A DNA stretch of 56,147 nucleotides from Archangium violaceum Cb vi76. GTDB lineage: Bacteria; Myxococcota; Myxococcia; Myxococcales; Myxococcaceae. Location of the stretch: the NCBI RefSeq assembly GCF_000733295.1, contig NZ_JPMI01000036.1, forward strand, positions 1-56,147, read 5' to 3'. The notes beneath the pieces were generated by a model. That model searched no databases, was not told the origin of the DNA, and saw only the letters and a list, made by a program, of their open reading frames with translations. The translations under genes and the position numbers were made by a program. This document shows, one piece after another, positions 48,522 through 56,147 of the stretch. Within the stretch, counting starts at the first letter, position 1; each line of letters opens with the position of its first letter.

Positions 48522-49170
48522 TTGACTTGTGGGGTGCGACTCCTTGCCCGTGTAGTCCTCGGTCTGCTCCTCCTGGTCGCTTCCGTGTCCTTCGCCGCCG
48601 AGCCTCCGGCGGAGGGAATGATCCTCGGACAGGTGACGGACGCGGAGACCAGCAGACGCCTCGCGAAGATCGTCGTGACCGCGACCCCGACCCAGGCCAC
48701 GCCGCAGGTCGGGGCGGCATGAGCCGCTCCTTCGATGGCCTCGCCACCCTCGCGCTCGGCACCTGGGCGGAGGCGTACGGCATATCCATCTGGGGCGCGT
48801 CTGCCTTCGAGAATCGCTACGTGCTGGATGGCTTCTCCGTCCAGGATCCGTTCCTGGGCATCAACGCCCTGCCGCTGAGCCGCGAATTCATCGAGGCGCT
48901 GGAGATCCACACCGGGGGAGCCATGGCGGAGGATGGCCACACGTCAGGTGGCACCCTCCTGGCGAGGACCCGGAAGAACATCCAGTCGAGTCCTGGTGGC
49001 TCGCTGTTCGGCACGTGGATGCCGGATCCACTGCAAGCCACTCCCACGCCCACGTCCGGGTCCACCTGGAGCATCCGGGGGCGGAACCGCGTCTCGTCCC
49101 AGGCGGACGTGGGAGGCACACTGGGCGGCCCGCTGGTGAAGGACAGTTTGTGGTGGAGTTTCATCACCGG
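48522..49170 (+). pseudogene. Truncated, frameshifted TonB-dependent receptor remnant
   Basis: Signal peptide MTCGVRLLARVVLGLLLLVASVSFA followed by a carboxypeptidase-regulatory-like strand GMILGQVTDAETSRRLAKIVV, which ends at a stop near 48722. Another frame then continues with a receptor plug domain: RSFDGLATLALGTWAEAYGISI, NRYVLDGFSVQDPFLGINALPLSREFIEALEIHTGGAMAEDG and finally GGPLVKDSLWWSF. Sequence between the two parts has been lost, and homology stops abruptly around 49167, at the stop codon of the opposite-strand gene. Oar-like receptors are about 1000 residues, so less than a quarter remains. Confidence 0.8.
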
Positions 49171-50504
49171 TGCCGCTCGGCCACGCGGTAGAGATGGGTG
49201 AGGGAGCAGTCCAGGAGTGACTGGCGCGAGCGCATGTAGTTACGGGCCCGGACGAAGGGGAGCCAGACGCGGTTGCCCACGAGGACCTGTGTCTCCTCGA
49301 GCCTCCGGCGCGGAATCCACCGGCCACCGAGGTTGCGCACCAGCACCTCACCCAGGTACGCGCCAATGGCGGGCACGGCGTGCTCGTCAATGACTTCCCG
49401 CAGGCGGCTCTTCGGGAATTCCTCTCGCCAGAAGTAGAAGTCGGCATCCGTGAGCGACTCGGGCGTGGCCTCGAGGACAGAAGGAACCTCCGAGTGCAGC
49501 AGCGCCACGAGGTGCTCGGCGAGGGTGCTGAGATGCTCGCGAGCGCGATCCATGTCCTCTACGTCCGGAGGCAGGGCGGAGTCGGCGGGGCGCCACTCCT
49601 CGGGCTCGGGGGGTTGCCACGCGTTGAGTTCGGCGATTCTGCGCTGGCGCTCGTGACTGGCGGCGCGGTCCACCACACGTGAGAGGAGCGGAGCCAGGTC
49701 CGGGTGGAAGCGGGGCTCCACAGGGGCCAGCCTGGCACTGCGCTCATGCAGGGCTCGCAGGATGGCGTCGAAGTCGAGATCCGGCCGGAGGTGGGCGTGG
49801 GTTCGGGCCTGAGCAAGCCGTGCCTCCTTGGTGGCGAAATCGGCTGCGGTGGGCCACGTCACCAGGAGGATGGAGCCGTTGGGGAGTTCCTCCGCCCGGT
49901 GGGCGGGGGTCGACAGCATGCGCTCGCGGCCCACGGTTTCCACCAGCTTGGGGCCGAAGACGTTGAGCCAGAACACTTCGTAGATCTTGTCGAAACCGTC
50001 CCTGTACTCAGTCTCGTCATCGCGGCCGAAATTGGGAGAGCCCGCCAACTCCCCATCATCGCTGCTATGGGCCATTGCATGCGCGACCAGATAGCGAGAG
50101 GCCCAGACCCGCACCATCTCCACGAATTTCCGGCACCGATCCGCCTCCGCGAAGAAGGAGAGCGGCTTCACCTTGATGATGATGCCCACTTCGGGTGGAA
50201 GAAGAGGTGGGAATGAGAGCGAGAGCGACATGTCCAAGGCGGGCCACGCTGTTCGATAGAGCCCGAGCCCCGATGTTCTTTCGCTGCGCCGCTCCTCCAG
50301 TGCCCTCCAGACGGACGCAGGGGAGTACTTCCGTTGCCGACTGCCATTGACGACATCCGGCATCCACCCGTCGGCGTACTCCTCGAGCGCCTGGAGAAAG
50401 GGCTCCAATTCCCGCTCCAGTGCCGTTTGTGGATTGAATGCCCCGTTGAACGATAACCGGAGGTAGTCCTCGCTCCTCGAACCGTAGAATTCCAGGACCT
50501 TCAT
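49164..50504 (-). CDS. Unrecognised 446-residue protein, candidate immunity protein
   Basis: 446 residues from ATG 50504, whose ATGA overlaps the stop of the toxin-like ORF upstream. I do not recognise the family. There is no signal or membrane segment. The N-terminal 200 residues have two-domain alpha/beta character (GLGLYRTAWPALDMSLSLSFPPLL, then EVGIIIKVKPLSFF). A charged region follows, and a C-terminal unit ends VPAIGAYLGEVLVRNLGGRWIPRRRLEETQVLVGNRVWLPFVRARNYMRSRQSL, similar in style to DUF3806-like domains. Translational coupling to a nuclease-like fragment suggests an immunity role. Its stop marks where the receptor remnant ends. Confidence 0.65.
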   Translation of the reverse strand: MKVLEFYGSRSEDYLRLSFNGAFNPQTALERELEPFLQALEEYADGWMPDVVNGSRQRKYSPASVWRALEERRSERTSGLGLYRTAWPALDMSLSLSFPPLLPPEVGIIIKVKPLSFFAEADRCRKFVEMVRVWASRYLVAHAMAHSSDDGELAGSPNFGRDDETEYRDGFDKIYEVFWLNVFGPKLVETVGRERMLSTPAHRAEELPNGSILLVTWPTAADFATKEARLAQARTHAHLRPDLDFDAILRALHERSARLAPVEPRFHPDLAPLLSRVVDRAASHERQRRIAELNAWQPPEPEEWRPADSALPPDVEDMDRAREHLSTLAEHLVALLHSEVPSVLEATPESLTDADFYFWREEFPKSRLREVIDEHAVPAIGAYLGEVLVRNLGGRWIPRRRLEETQVLVGNRVWLPFVRARNYMRSRQSLLDCSLTHLYRVAERHR

Positions 50505-50977
50505 CGGAACAGCACCTCCACTCCCGGAACCTCCTTCCGGGTTTCGTTCACGGCTGACCTCAAGTCGTTTGCGTTCTCAGGCTTGAGCTCGCCTCCCTCG
50601 TAGACGAGGCGGACCCGTTGGATGGGCACCTCGCTGCCTTCTGGGAGAATGCGCTGGAGGGAGTCCCGGCGGATTCGCAGCGTCTCGCCATACTTCGTCA
50701 AGGCTTCCTTCGCATCCGTAACGAGCTGCGCCTTCAGCTCATCATACTTCAGCCCCGAGAGGTTGCGGCTCTTGAAGCTGAACGTCTCCACGCGCCGCGG
50801 CCCTCCGCCGAGCCCGCCTTCCTCGATGACGAGCACATCCGCGTAGCGCAGGCCAGAGAGCGAGTCCTCGCCAAAGCGGACGAGACCTCGGACCGCCTGT
50901 CCGAGCTTGGAGTCCCGCTCCACACGGGCCGTGGGTTTCAGCCCCCTCTTCTCCAGCGCCACCTGGAAAGCGGGCAA
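50501..50977 (-). CDS. Probable REase-fold nuclease toxin fragment
   Basis: 158 residues if it begins at TTG 50977, but the frame is open without a start back to 51082, and the extra residues (LREILFLLAQEKRLEEILELL) look coding. The 5' part is therefore probably lost or out of frame. The order of predicted elements fits a PD-(D/E)xK fold: strand YADVLVIEE, hairpin RRVETFSFKSRNL, helix YDELKAQLVTDAKEAL, strand VQRVRLVYEGG, helix, strand VEVLF. The catalytic set would be D in YADV and E/K in VETFSFK, a weak match to ExK. It overlaps the next gene by four bases. Confidence 0.55.
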   Translation of the reverse strand: MPAFQVALEKRGLKPTARVERDSKLGQAVRGLVRFGEDSLSGLRYADVLVIEEGGLGGGPRRVETFSFKSRNLSGLKYDELKAQLVTDAKEALTKYGETLRIRRDSLQRILPEGSEVPIQRVRLVYEGGELKPENANDLRSAVNETRKEVPGVEVLFR

Positions 50978-51038
50978 CAGCTCGAGGATTTCCTCCAGCC
51001 GCTTCTCCTGGGCCAGCAGGAAGAGAATCTCCCTCAGG

Positions 51039-52259
51039 TCATTGTTGTGGCTCGTGGTGGCTGTCGTCCAGCGTGGGCTGGCTCATGGAGGGGCACGGCA
51101 GCAGGACGCGAGTCGGAGTGAGCCGTGGCTCCGACGTTGCGGTCCCATCACCCACCGAGCCGAACAGGTTGTAGCCCCAGCCCCACGCGGAGCCATCCTT
51201 GCGCACCGCCAGCGAGTGGTAGTGTCCGGCGGCGATGGACACCACCTTGCCGAACTGGGGAACCGGCACGGGCGTGAGCCGGTTGATGCTCGTCCCGTCC
51301 CCCAGCTGTCCGCTGGAATTGTTACCCCAGGCCCAGAGGGTCCCGTTCTTCGCCAGGGCCAGGACATGGCCACTTCCGCCCGCGAGGGCCTTGAGCTTCG
51401 GGAGACCTGTCACCTGCATGGGAGTGGACCGGTTGGCCGTCGTCCCGTCCCCCAACTGGCCGCCCCAGTTGTCGCCCCAGGCCCAGACGCTCCCATCCAA
51501 GCGCAGCACCAGGTTGAAGGAGCGGCCGGCTTCGATGTACTTCACATCCGAGAGTCCAGGCACCTGCACGGGTCCTAAGCTCCAATCGCCAGCCATCGCA
51601 CCTCCAAGCTGGCCGAAGGCGTTGTCGCCCCAGGCCCAGACGGTCCCATCCGCGCGCAGCGCCAGGGCATGCGCCTCCCCCGCGCTGATGGCCACCACGT
51701 CCACGAGGCCCGGTACCTGGACAGGCCTGAGCACATACCACTCGTAGGGCTCCACCAGCCCGAGTTGGCCACTCCAGTTCGCGCCCCAGGCCCAGACGGT
51801 CCCATCCGCGCGCAGCGCCAGGGAGAACCCGTAGCCCGCTGCGACGGACACCACGTTCGTGAGCTCCAACACCGGTGCCGCGGTGCTGCGCCATTGGTAG
51901 GTGCCATCTCCCAGCTCGCCGGACCCGTTGTTGCCCCAGGCCCAGACGGTCCCATCCGCGCGCCGTGCCAGGACGTGCTCGCCACCGGACGCGATGGCCA
52001 CCACATTCGTCAGCCCCGCCATGGGTCTCGGGGCAGGCTCCTGGAAGAAGTAGAAGTACGGGCTGCCCCAGACCCAGACGGTGCCGTCCTCACGCAGCAG
52101 CACGGAATCGTAGGCATGGCTGTCGACCCCGGTACTCGCGAGAGGCTCCCAGGGATTGCCATGCCGGCCCCGGGCAGCGGCTTCACCCCCCATCCCCAAC
52201 AGCACCGAGAGCAGCGCTCCCAACAGCACACTTCCCCAACGGCTCTTCATTCGAAGCAT
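51039..52259 (-). CDS. RCC1-repeat beta-propeller protein, exported
   Basis: About 406 residues from ATG 52259 (behind GGAGGG); ATG 52250 is a close alternative. Signal peptide MKSRWGSVLLGALLSVLLGMGGEAAA. Seven or so RCC1 blades follow, each with a VVAIAAGxxHSLALRxDGTVWAWGxNxxGQLGDGT-type core, for example VWAWGDNWGGQLGDGT and LWAWGNNSSGQLGDGT. Bacterial RCC1 proteins are secreted or surface propellers of unknown ligand. The last 16 residues (SMSQPTLDDSHHEPQQ) overlap the open frame of the toxin fragment, suggesting a recombination joint or a frameshifted fusion there. Confidence 0.88.
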   Translation of the reverse strand: MLRMKSRWGSVLLGALLSVLLGMGGEAAARGRHGNPWEPLASTGVDSHAYDSVLLREDGTVWVWGSPYFYFFQEPAPRPMAGLTNVVAIASGGEHVLARRADGTVWAWGNNGSGELGDGTYQWRSTAAPVLELTNVVSVAAGYGFSLALRADGTVWAWGANWSGQLGLVEPYEWYVLRPVQVPGLVDVVAISAGEAHALALRADGTVWAWGDNAFGQLGGAMAGDWSLGPVQVPGLSDVKYIEAGRSFNLVLRLDGSVWAWGDNWGGQLGDGTTANRSTPMQVTGLPKLKALAGGSGHVLALAKNGTLWAWGNNSSGQLGDGTSINRLTPVPVPQFGKVVSIAAGHYHSLAVRKDGSAWGWGYNLFGSVGDGTATSEPRLTPTRVLLPCPSMSQPTLDDSHHEPQQ

Positions 52260-52457
52260 TCGTCCCTCCACGTGTCCAATGGGTTGTCACGCCCCGGGCA
52301 CACCCCGGCCCCGGCGGTCACCGCGACGGTGTCCGTCTGAAGCTCGAAGCTGGATGTGATCCGTGGCACCCGGCGCGTAGCAGTGGACGTGCCAGCGTCC
52401 CTCTGTCCGCGGAAGTGACTGAAATGCCTGAGCGCGCGCCGGGGCCTGTCCGGCCGG

Positions 52458-52730
52458 ATGACGTTTCTCGCGCATGCGGGTGACGATTTTTGGAACTCAA
52501 CACGTCAGCGCCCCGGTGGTGACGGGTACGAACTCCCGGCCCGCTCGCGCCCCACCCGGCGGGAGATTCCCCGGGTGGAGGTGACGGGGAATCCGGCGGT
52601 GGAGCGCGAGCCGCAGGTCTGGGTGTATGGCTGGGGAGTCCAGGCCACCCAGGGACTGCTGAAGCTGCTGGACCAGGCGATCCGCGAGCAGGTGGACGCC
52701 CTCCCCTGGGAGTGGCGCAGGGCGGGCTGA
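52458..52730 (+). CDS. Short hypothetical ORF, possibly a gene remnant
   Basis: 90 codons from ATG 52458. The second half (VTGNPAVEREPQVWVYGWGVQATQGLLKLLDQAIREQVDALPWEW) reads like real protein: one short strand and an amphipathic helix with GC3-rich codons. The first half is low-complexity Arg/Pro. There is no ribosome site. It may be the surviving 3' end of a lost gene. It is the only candidate in the 485-base stretch 52260-52743; the rest (52260-52457) shows nothing. Confidence 0.3.
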   Translation: MTFLAHAGDDFWNSTRQRPGGDGYELPARSRPTRREIPRVEVTGNPAVEREPQVWVYGWGVQATQGLLKLLDQAIREQVDALPWEWRRAG

Positions 52731-52743
52731 GGGGCCAGGCCGT

Positions 52744-53091
52744 CTATTGCGAGCCCTCGCGCGTCGGGCCTTCGTCGATGATCACGGACTGGGCGCCGTC
52801 CGTCTCTTGCAGACCCCGCCAGGTGTCCGACTGGGTCCTCGTCACGGTATTTCCCGGAGCGATCTCGGGCGCCCAGATCCGGCCGTCGCCCGTCGTCACC
52901 GTATGGCCCGCACCTCCCGTGGCCTCGCCGTTGTAGACGGTGGGGGCATCCGCGCGGCTCCGCTGGGCCACTTCCGTCTCATTCATGAGGTCTTCCAGGG
53001 GCAACTCGCCCTCCGCCAGCGCGCCTGAGCTGCTGGCGCAGCCCGATAGGCCGAGCACTCCGATGGCAATCAGGGCAGGGAGCTTTTTCAT
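52744..53091 (-). CDS. Small predicted lipoprotein
   Basis: 115 residues from ATG 53091 behind AAGGAG. Signal MKKLPALIAIGVLGLSGC with lipobox LSG-C and Ala at +2. The mature part is short, acidic and Thr/Gly-rich (TGGAGHTVTTGDGRIWAPEIAPGNTVTRTQSDTW) without recognisable domain. Typical of the many small orphan lipoproteins of myxobacteria. Stands alone. Confidence 0.72.
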   Translation of the reverse strand: MKKLPALIAIGVLGLSGCASSSGALAEGELPLEDLMNETEVAQRSRADAPTVYNGEATGGAGHTVTTGDGRIWAPEIAPGNTVTRTQSDTWRGLQETDGAQSVIIDEGPTREGSQ

Positions 53092-53300
53092 GGGGGAACT
53101 CCTTGTGAGGGGTCACCCCAAAAGTGCGGCCCGCTGCTGCAGGAGCAAAGGGGAGACTGGTAGCGAGCAGGGAGCACCGCCCGCTCCCCTCCCCCACGAG
53201 GGCCTTTCCCCCGGCTCCCTCCACACGGAATGAAGCTCAGCATCAGCTTTCCTGACGGGAGAGATCCAATTCCTGGGAATTCCTTCGATCCACCCGGACC

Positions 53301-53540
53301 ATGCGGACCCTGGTGACGTTGCTCGTGGCGGGACGGGTACTCACGGCCTGTGAGCGCCCCGCCGAGCGGGCCGCCGCGACGACGGCGACCGGCTCGTTGG
53401 CCACCGGCCGGAGCGGCGGCGGGCCCCAGGAGACGGGGCCCGCCGTGCGCCTCGCGCTGCTCAGTCCCGCATGTAGTGGCAGGTGTAACCGTTGGGGTTC
53501 TTCACCAGGTAGTCCTGGTGATACGCCTCGGCCGGGGTGA
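53301..53540 (+). pseudogene. Decayed copy of the S8 protease 5' end
   Basis: The first 56 bases (MRTLVTLLVAGRVLTACER) match the start of the S8 protease gene at 54234 at 47 of 56 positions (84 percent), including the lipobox cysteine. Upstream GATCCAATT and ATTCCTTCGA are also shared, so the promoter region was copied. After Cys-Glu-Arg the similarity ends and the frame runs through a GC-rich hairpin into the antisense of msrA. It could express a short lipoprotein, but most likely it is a remnant of a duplication now separated from its parent by msrA. The rest of 53092-53460 shows no other gene. Confidence 0.6.
53417..53445. terminator. GC hairpin after msrA
   Basis: CGGCGGGCCCC and GGGGCCCGCCG form a perfect 11-bp stem with a seven-base loop, 16 bases past the msrA stop. 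No T-tract. It can end msrA transcription and also lies inside the remnant ORF. Confidence 0.55.
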
Positions 53541-54084
53541 ACTCGCCCGCGGGGGTGATGGCGGTGACGACCGGGCGCGGCCACTTGCCCGACTTGTCCA
53601 CCCGGGCCTTCACCGCCTCGGCCACCCGGCGCTGCTCCTCCGAGACGTAGAAGATGGCGGAGCGGTACTGCGTGCCCACGTCATTGCCCTGCCGGTTGAG
53701 CGTCGTCGGATCGTGCATGCGGAAGAACCACCTCTCCAGCAGGGTCTCGTACGTCAGCACCTTCGGGTTGAAGACGACGCGCACGGACTCCGCGTGCCCC
53801 GTCTTCCCCTTGCTCACGTCGGCATAGGTGGGGTGGGAGAAGGTGCCGCCCGTGTAGCCGACCTCCGTCTCCACGACGCCCGGAATCTTTCGCAGCAGAT
53901 CCTCCATTCCCCAGAAACACCCTCCGGCCAGGTAGGCCGTCTCCGTCAGGGCTTCCTTGACGGTGGGGGCAGGCGTCCGGGTGGCGGGCGGAGCGCCATA
54001 TGCCTCGGTCAACGCGCTCGACACCACGAGCAGGGCCAGGGCCACGGGCAACCAGGGGAGAGCAACACGGCGGGTGGGTGACAT
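53461..54084 (-). CDS. msrA: Peptide-methionine (S)-S-oxide reductase MsrA, exported
   Basis: 207 residues from ATG 54084. An N-terminal signal or anchor ([25 protein letters not shown]) precedes the enzyme, so this MsrA works outside the cytoplasm. The catalytic C56 lies in [64 protein letters not shown] and AEAYHQDYL are the other hallmarks. It repairs methionine-S-sulfoxide in oxidised envelope or secreted proteins. Near the C-terminus CHYMRD keeps one resolving-type Cys. Divergent from the S8 protease gene. Confidence 0.96.
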   Translation of the reverse strand: MSPTRRVALPWLPVALALLVVSSALTEAYGAPPATRTPAPTVKEALTETAYLAGGCFWGMEDLLRKIPGVVETEVGYTGGTFSHPTYADVSKGKTGHAESVRVVFNPKVLTYETLLERWFFRMHDPTTLNRQGNDVGTQYRSAIFYVSEEQRRVAEAVKARVDKSGKWPRPVVTAITPAGEFTPAEAYHQDYLVKNPNGYTCHYMRD

Positions 54085-54233
54085 GGGGTCGGACTCCAGA
54101 CGCCCGGAGTGGGCGCTCCTGGCGGATACGCGGGACCCTCCCGTGAGGTTTCCGCACGGGGGCGGATCCAATTTCCCTGCATTTGTTCAATTCAAGGAAA
54201 ACGGATTTCATTCCTTCGAGGGGGAGAAGACCC

Positions 54234-56147
54234 ATGCGGACCCTGGTGCCACTGCTCGCGGCGGGACTCGTGCTCGCGTCCTGTGAGCGGACGAAGCCTG
54301 TTGAACCCACGCTCGACATCGAGGCCACGGTGAAGCCGCCGAGGTCCTTCGTGGCGGGAAGCCGGCTGCTGAAGACGGAGAAGGCGGTCCCGGGCCGGTA
54401 CATCGTCGTCCTCGACGAGACGGCCACGAGGTCCATGGACAAGGCCGGGGGGGAGCCGCTGGCGAAGCAGCTCGCCACGCTCCACGGGGCCTCCGTGAAG
54501 CACGTGTACTCGCGGGCCCTCCAGGGCTTCTCCGCGACGATGACCGAGGCCGCCGCGCTGAAGCTGAGCAACGACCCGCGCGTGCGCTACGTGGAGGAGG
54601 ACGCCGAGCTCTCCCTCCAGGGCACGCAGGCGAACGCGCCCTGGGGGCTGGACCGCATCGATCAGCGCGAGCGGCCACTGGACGGGACATACACGTACGA
54701 CGCCACCGGCAGCGGGGTCCACGTCTACGTCATCGACTCGGGCATCCGCTTCACCCACGCCGAGTTCGGTGGGCGGGCGGTGCCTGGCTTCAGCGCCATC
54801 GCGGACGGCAACGGCTCGGGCGACTGCCATGGCCACGGCACGCACGTGGCGGGGACGATTGGCGGTGCGACCTACGGCGTGGCCAAGGACGTGACCCTGC
54901 ACTCCGTGAGGGTGACGGACTGCGTGGGCGGGGGCAGCGCGTCCACGCTGATCGCGGGCATCGACTGGGTGACCGCCAACCATGTGAAGCCGGCGGTGGC
55001 CAACGTCAGCCTGTCCGCCTCCACGTCGACGTCCCTGGACGAGGCGGTCACCCGCTCCATCAACGCCGGAGTCACCTACACGGTCGCGGCGGGCGACCAG
55101 CAGCAGCACGTGTGTTACCGGTCTCCGGGCCGGGTTCCCGCCGCGCTGACGGTCGGGACGAGCGACGCCAACGACACGCCCTACCTCTTCACCAACTCCG
55201 GCGGCTGCCTGGACTTCTTCGCGCCGGGCGTGGACATCCCCTCGGCCTGGAGCACCAACGACACCAGCACGTACACGCTCACCGGCAGCTCGTCGGCGGC
55301 CGCGCACACGGCGGGAGTGGTGGCGCTCTACCTGGAAGGCCATCCCCTGGCCACGCCGGGTGAGGTGTCCACCCGGCTCACCAGCCGCGCGACGCCCGGC
55401 GTGCTGCCGCTCTACCCGAACGCCGAGTCCCCGAACCGGCTCCTGTACGCGCTCGGCAACGGGGCGGATCAGACTCCGCCGCAGATCACCCTCACGGGGC
55501 CCTCCGCGGGCGCGACGGTGAGCGGCACGGTGACCCTCACCGCCTCGGTGATGGATGAATCGGGGATCGCCCGGGTCGAGTTCTACGCCGACGGCCGGAA
55601 GATCGGCTCGGATGACACGGCGCCCTACGCGCTGAGTTGGAGCAGCCTCGATGCCATCAACGGCCCGGTGGTGTTCACCGCCCGGGCCTCGGACGTCCAC
55701 GAGAACCAGGGCGTGAGCGCCCCGGTCGAGGTGACGCTCGCGAACGCCGGGCAGGCGGAGTTCGATGCCACCTGGGGGGCGCCCTTCTGCGCGGCCGTGG
55801 GCAACCGGTGCGACTCGGGGCGGCTCCTGGAGGGCCGGGGAATCGCCGGTCCCGAGGCCGGCGCCGAGCCCCACCAGCCCAACACCCTGGGCGGCACCTG
55901 CCCGGACGGACAGGGCGGGACGTACCTGGATGATCCCTCGCTGGAGCGGCTGCTGATCTTCCCGAGCGATGGCACCACCTTCCAGGCGGGCAAGGAGGTG
56001 ACGGTCCAGGCCACGGTCTTCGCGGAATTCAGCCCCTATCTCGGATACGAGCGCCTGGAGCTCTTCGCCGCGGCCGACGCGAGCAACCCCACCTGGATCC
56101 GGGTCGCCACGAGCATCTGGGCGACCCAGGCGGGCCGCCATGTCCTC
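54234..56147 (+). CDS. S8 subtilisin/proteinase K-like protease lipoprotein, 3' end beyond the window
   Basis: At least 638 residues from ATG 54234 behind GGGGGAG, still open at the window end. Lipoprotein-like signal [17 protein letters not shown]. An inhibitor I9 propeptide (residues about 50-130: GRYIVVLDE to [13 protein letters not shown]) precedes the peptidase with D168 (VIDSGI), H201 (GHGTHVAG) and S353 ([11 protein letters not shown], where GTSMAxPH is usual). The oxyanion-hole Asn is replaced by D288 (VAAGDQQQ). After the peptidase come an Ig-like domain ([22 protein letters not shown]) and a second beta-rich domain. Probably a surface or secreted predation enzyme, but the two substitutions could lower or change activity. 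Confidence 0.93.
   Translation, partial: MRTLVPLLAAGLVLASCERTKPVEPTLDIEATVKPPRSFVAGSRLLKTEKAVPGRYIVVLDETATRSMDKAGGEPLAKQLATLHGASVKHVYSRALQGFSATMTEAAALKLSNDPRVRYVEEDAELSLQGTQANAPWGLDRIDQRERPLDGTYTYDATGSGVHVYVIDSGIRFTHAEFGGRAVPGFSAIADGNGSGDCHGHGTHVAGTIGGATYGVAKDVTLHSVRVTDCVGGGSASTLIAGIDWVTANHVKPAVANVSLSASTSTSLDEAVTRSINAGVTYTVAAGDQQQHVCYRSPGRVPAALTVGTSDANDTPYLFTNSGGCLDFFAPGVDIPSAWSTNDTSTYTLTGSSSAAAHTAGVVALYLEGHPLATPGEVSTRLTSRATPGVLPLYPNAESPNRLLYALGNGADQTPPQITLTGPSAGATVSGTVTLTASVMDESGIARVEFYADGRKIGSDDTAPYALSWSSLDAINGPVVFTARASDVHENQGVSAPVEVTLANAGQAEFDATWGAPFCAAVGNRCDSGRLLEGRGIAGPEAGAEPHQPNTLGGTCPDGQGGTYLDDPSLERLLIFPSDGTTFQAGKEVTVQATVFAEFSPYLGYERLELFAAADASNPTWIRVATSIWATQAGRHVL

Noticed and set aside
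50501-52259. RCC1 protein and toxin fragment as one intact fusion protein
   Set aside because: They are in different frames with a clear stop between; a fusion requires an unproven frameshift, so it is listed only as a finding.

Overview
This window looks like chromosomal DNA of a high-GC myxobacterium. I infer suborder Cystobacterineae, in the Archangium/Cystobacter/Myxococcus neighbourhood. The grounds are a protein with a MYXO-CTERM-like tail, a kinase with the HRDVSPEN loop, a PilZ-like/Hsp70 fusion, many secreted lipoproteins, a Tox-REase-5/Imm52 toxin-immunity pair and strong GC3 bias. No rRNA, tRNA, CRISPR array or insertion sequence was recognised.

0-15 kb: housekeeping genes, mostly on the + strand. 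After the end of an A/T-richer gene cut by the window edge come a CoxE-type VWA protein (split by a frameshift), miaB, a gamma-carbonic anhydrase (frameshifted), a cyclic-nucleotide-binding protein, a DedA protein, the PilZ-like/Hsp70 fusion, guaB and guaA (IMP to XMP to GMP) and an S46 dipeptidyl-peptidase. Between the S46 gene and the next lipoprotein gene lies a 28-bp sequence resembling a XerC/XerD dif site. Genes on both sides tend to point toward it, as expected near a replication terminus.

15.4-30.5 kb: a long, mainly - strand block. It reads pccB-like carboxylase, acyl-CoA dehydrogenase, rnc, cyclophilin, era, der, yfgM-like, bamB-like, mutT and a DEDD exonuclease, so it preserves the enterobacterial yfgM-bamB-der cluster and the rnc-era association. 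It is flanked by a Ser/Thr kinase on one side and by a TonB-like protein and a lipoprotein on the other.

30.6-45.6 kb: accessory envelope and regulatory genes. These are a MYXO-CTERM-like protein; a possible 24-codon peptide overlapping a trypsin-like protease, followed by a 782-aa exported protein of unknown family; a DUF2239 gene with five helically phased ACCCGGGT-type sites upstream; a histidine kinase; a TetR/hydrolase pair; and two divergent TetR operons. One is a TetR with two HTH domains, a rifampicin-phosphotransferase/PEP-synthase-like enzyme (frameshifted) and a permease. The other is a TetR and a VOC protein, with twin operators over the start codon.

45.6-54 kb: a mosaic conflict region. 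A lipoprotein carrying a C-terminal Tox-REase-5 nuclease, its Imm52 immunity protein and an RHH regulator lie between an intact VOC gene and a second copy of that gene's 3' end. Then come a truncated TonB-dependent receptor, a REase-like toxin fragment overlapping a large putative immunity gene, and an RCC1-repeat protein. The window ends with msrA, flanked by a decayed copy of the 5' end of an S8 protease and by the full S8 protease gene, which runs off the window.

Three apparent single-base frameshifts (about 1333, 4183 and 42976) in otherwise well-conserved genes could be assembly errors or real decay. All identifications rest on reading the translated sequence; no database search was run.
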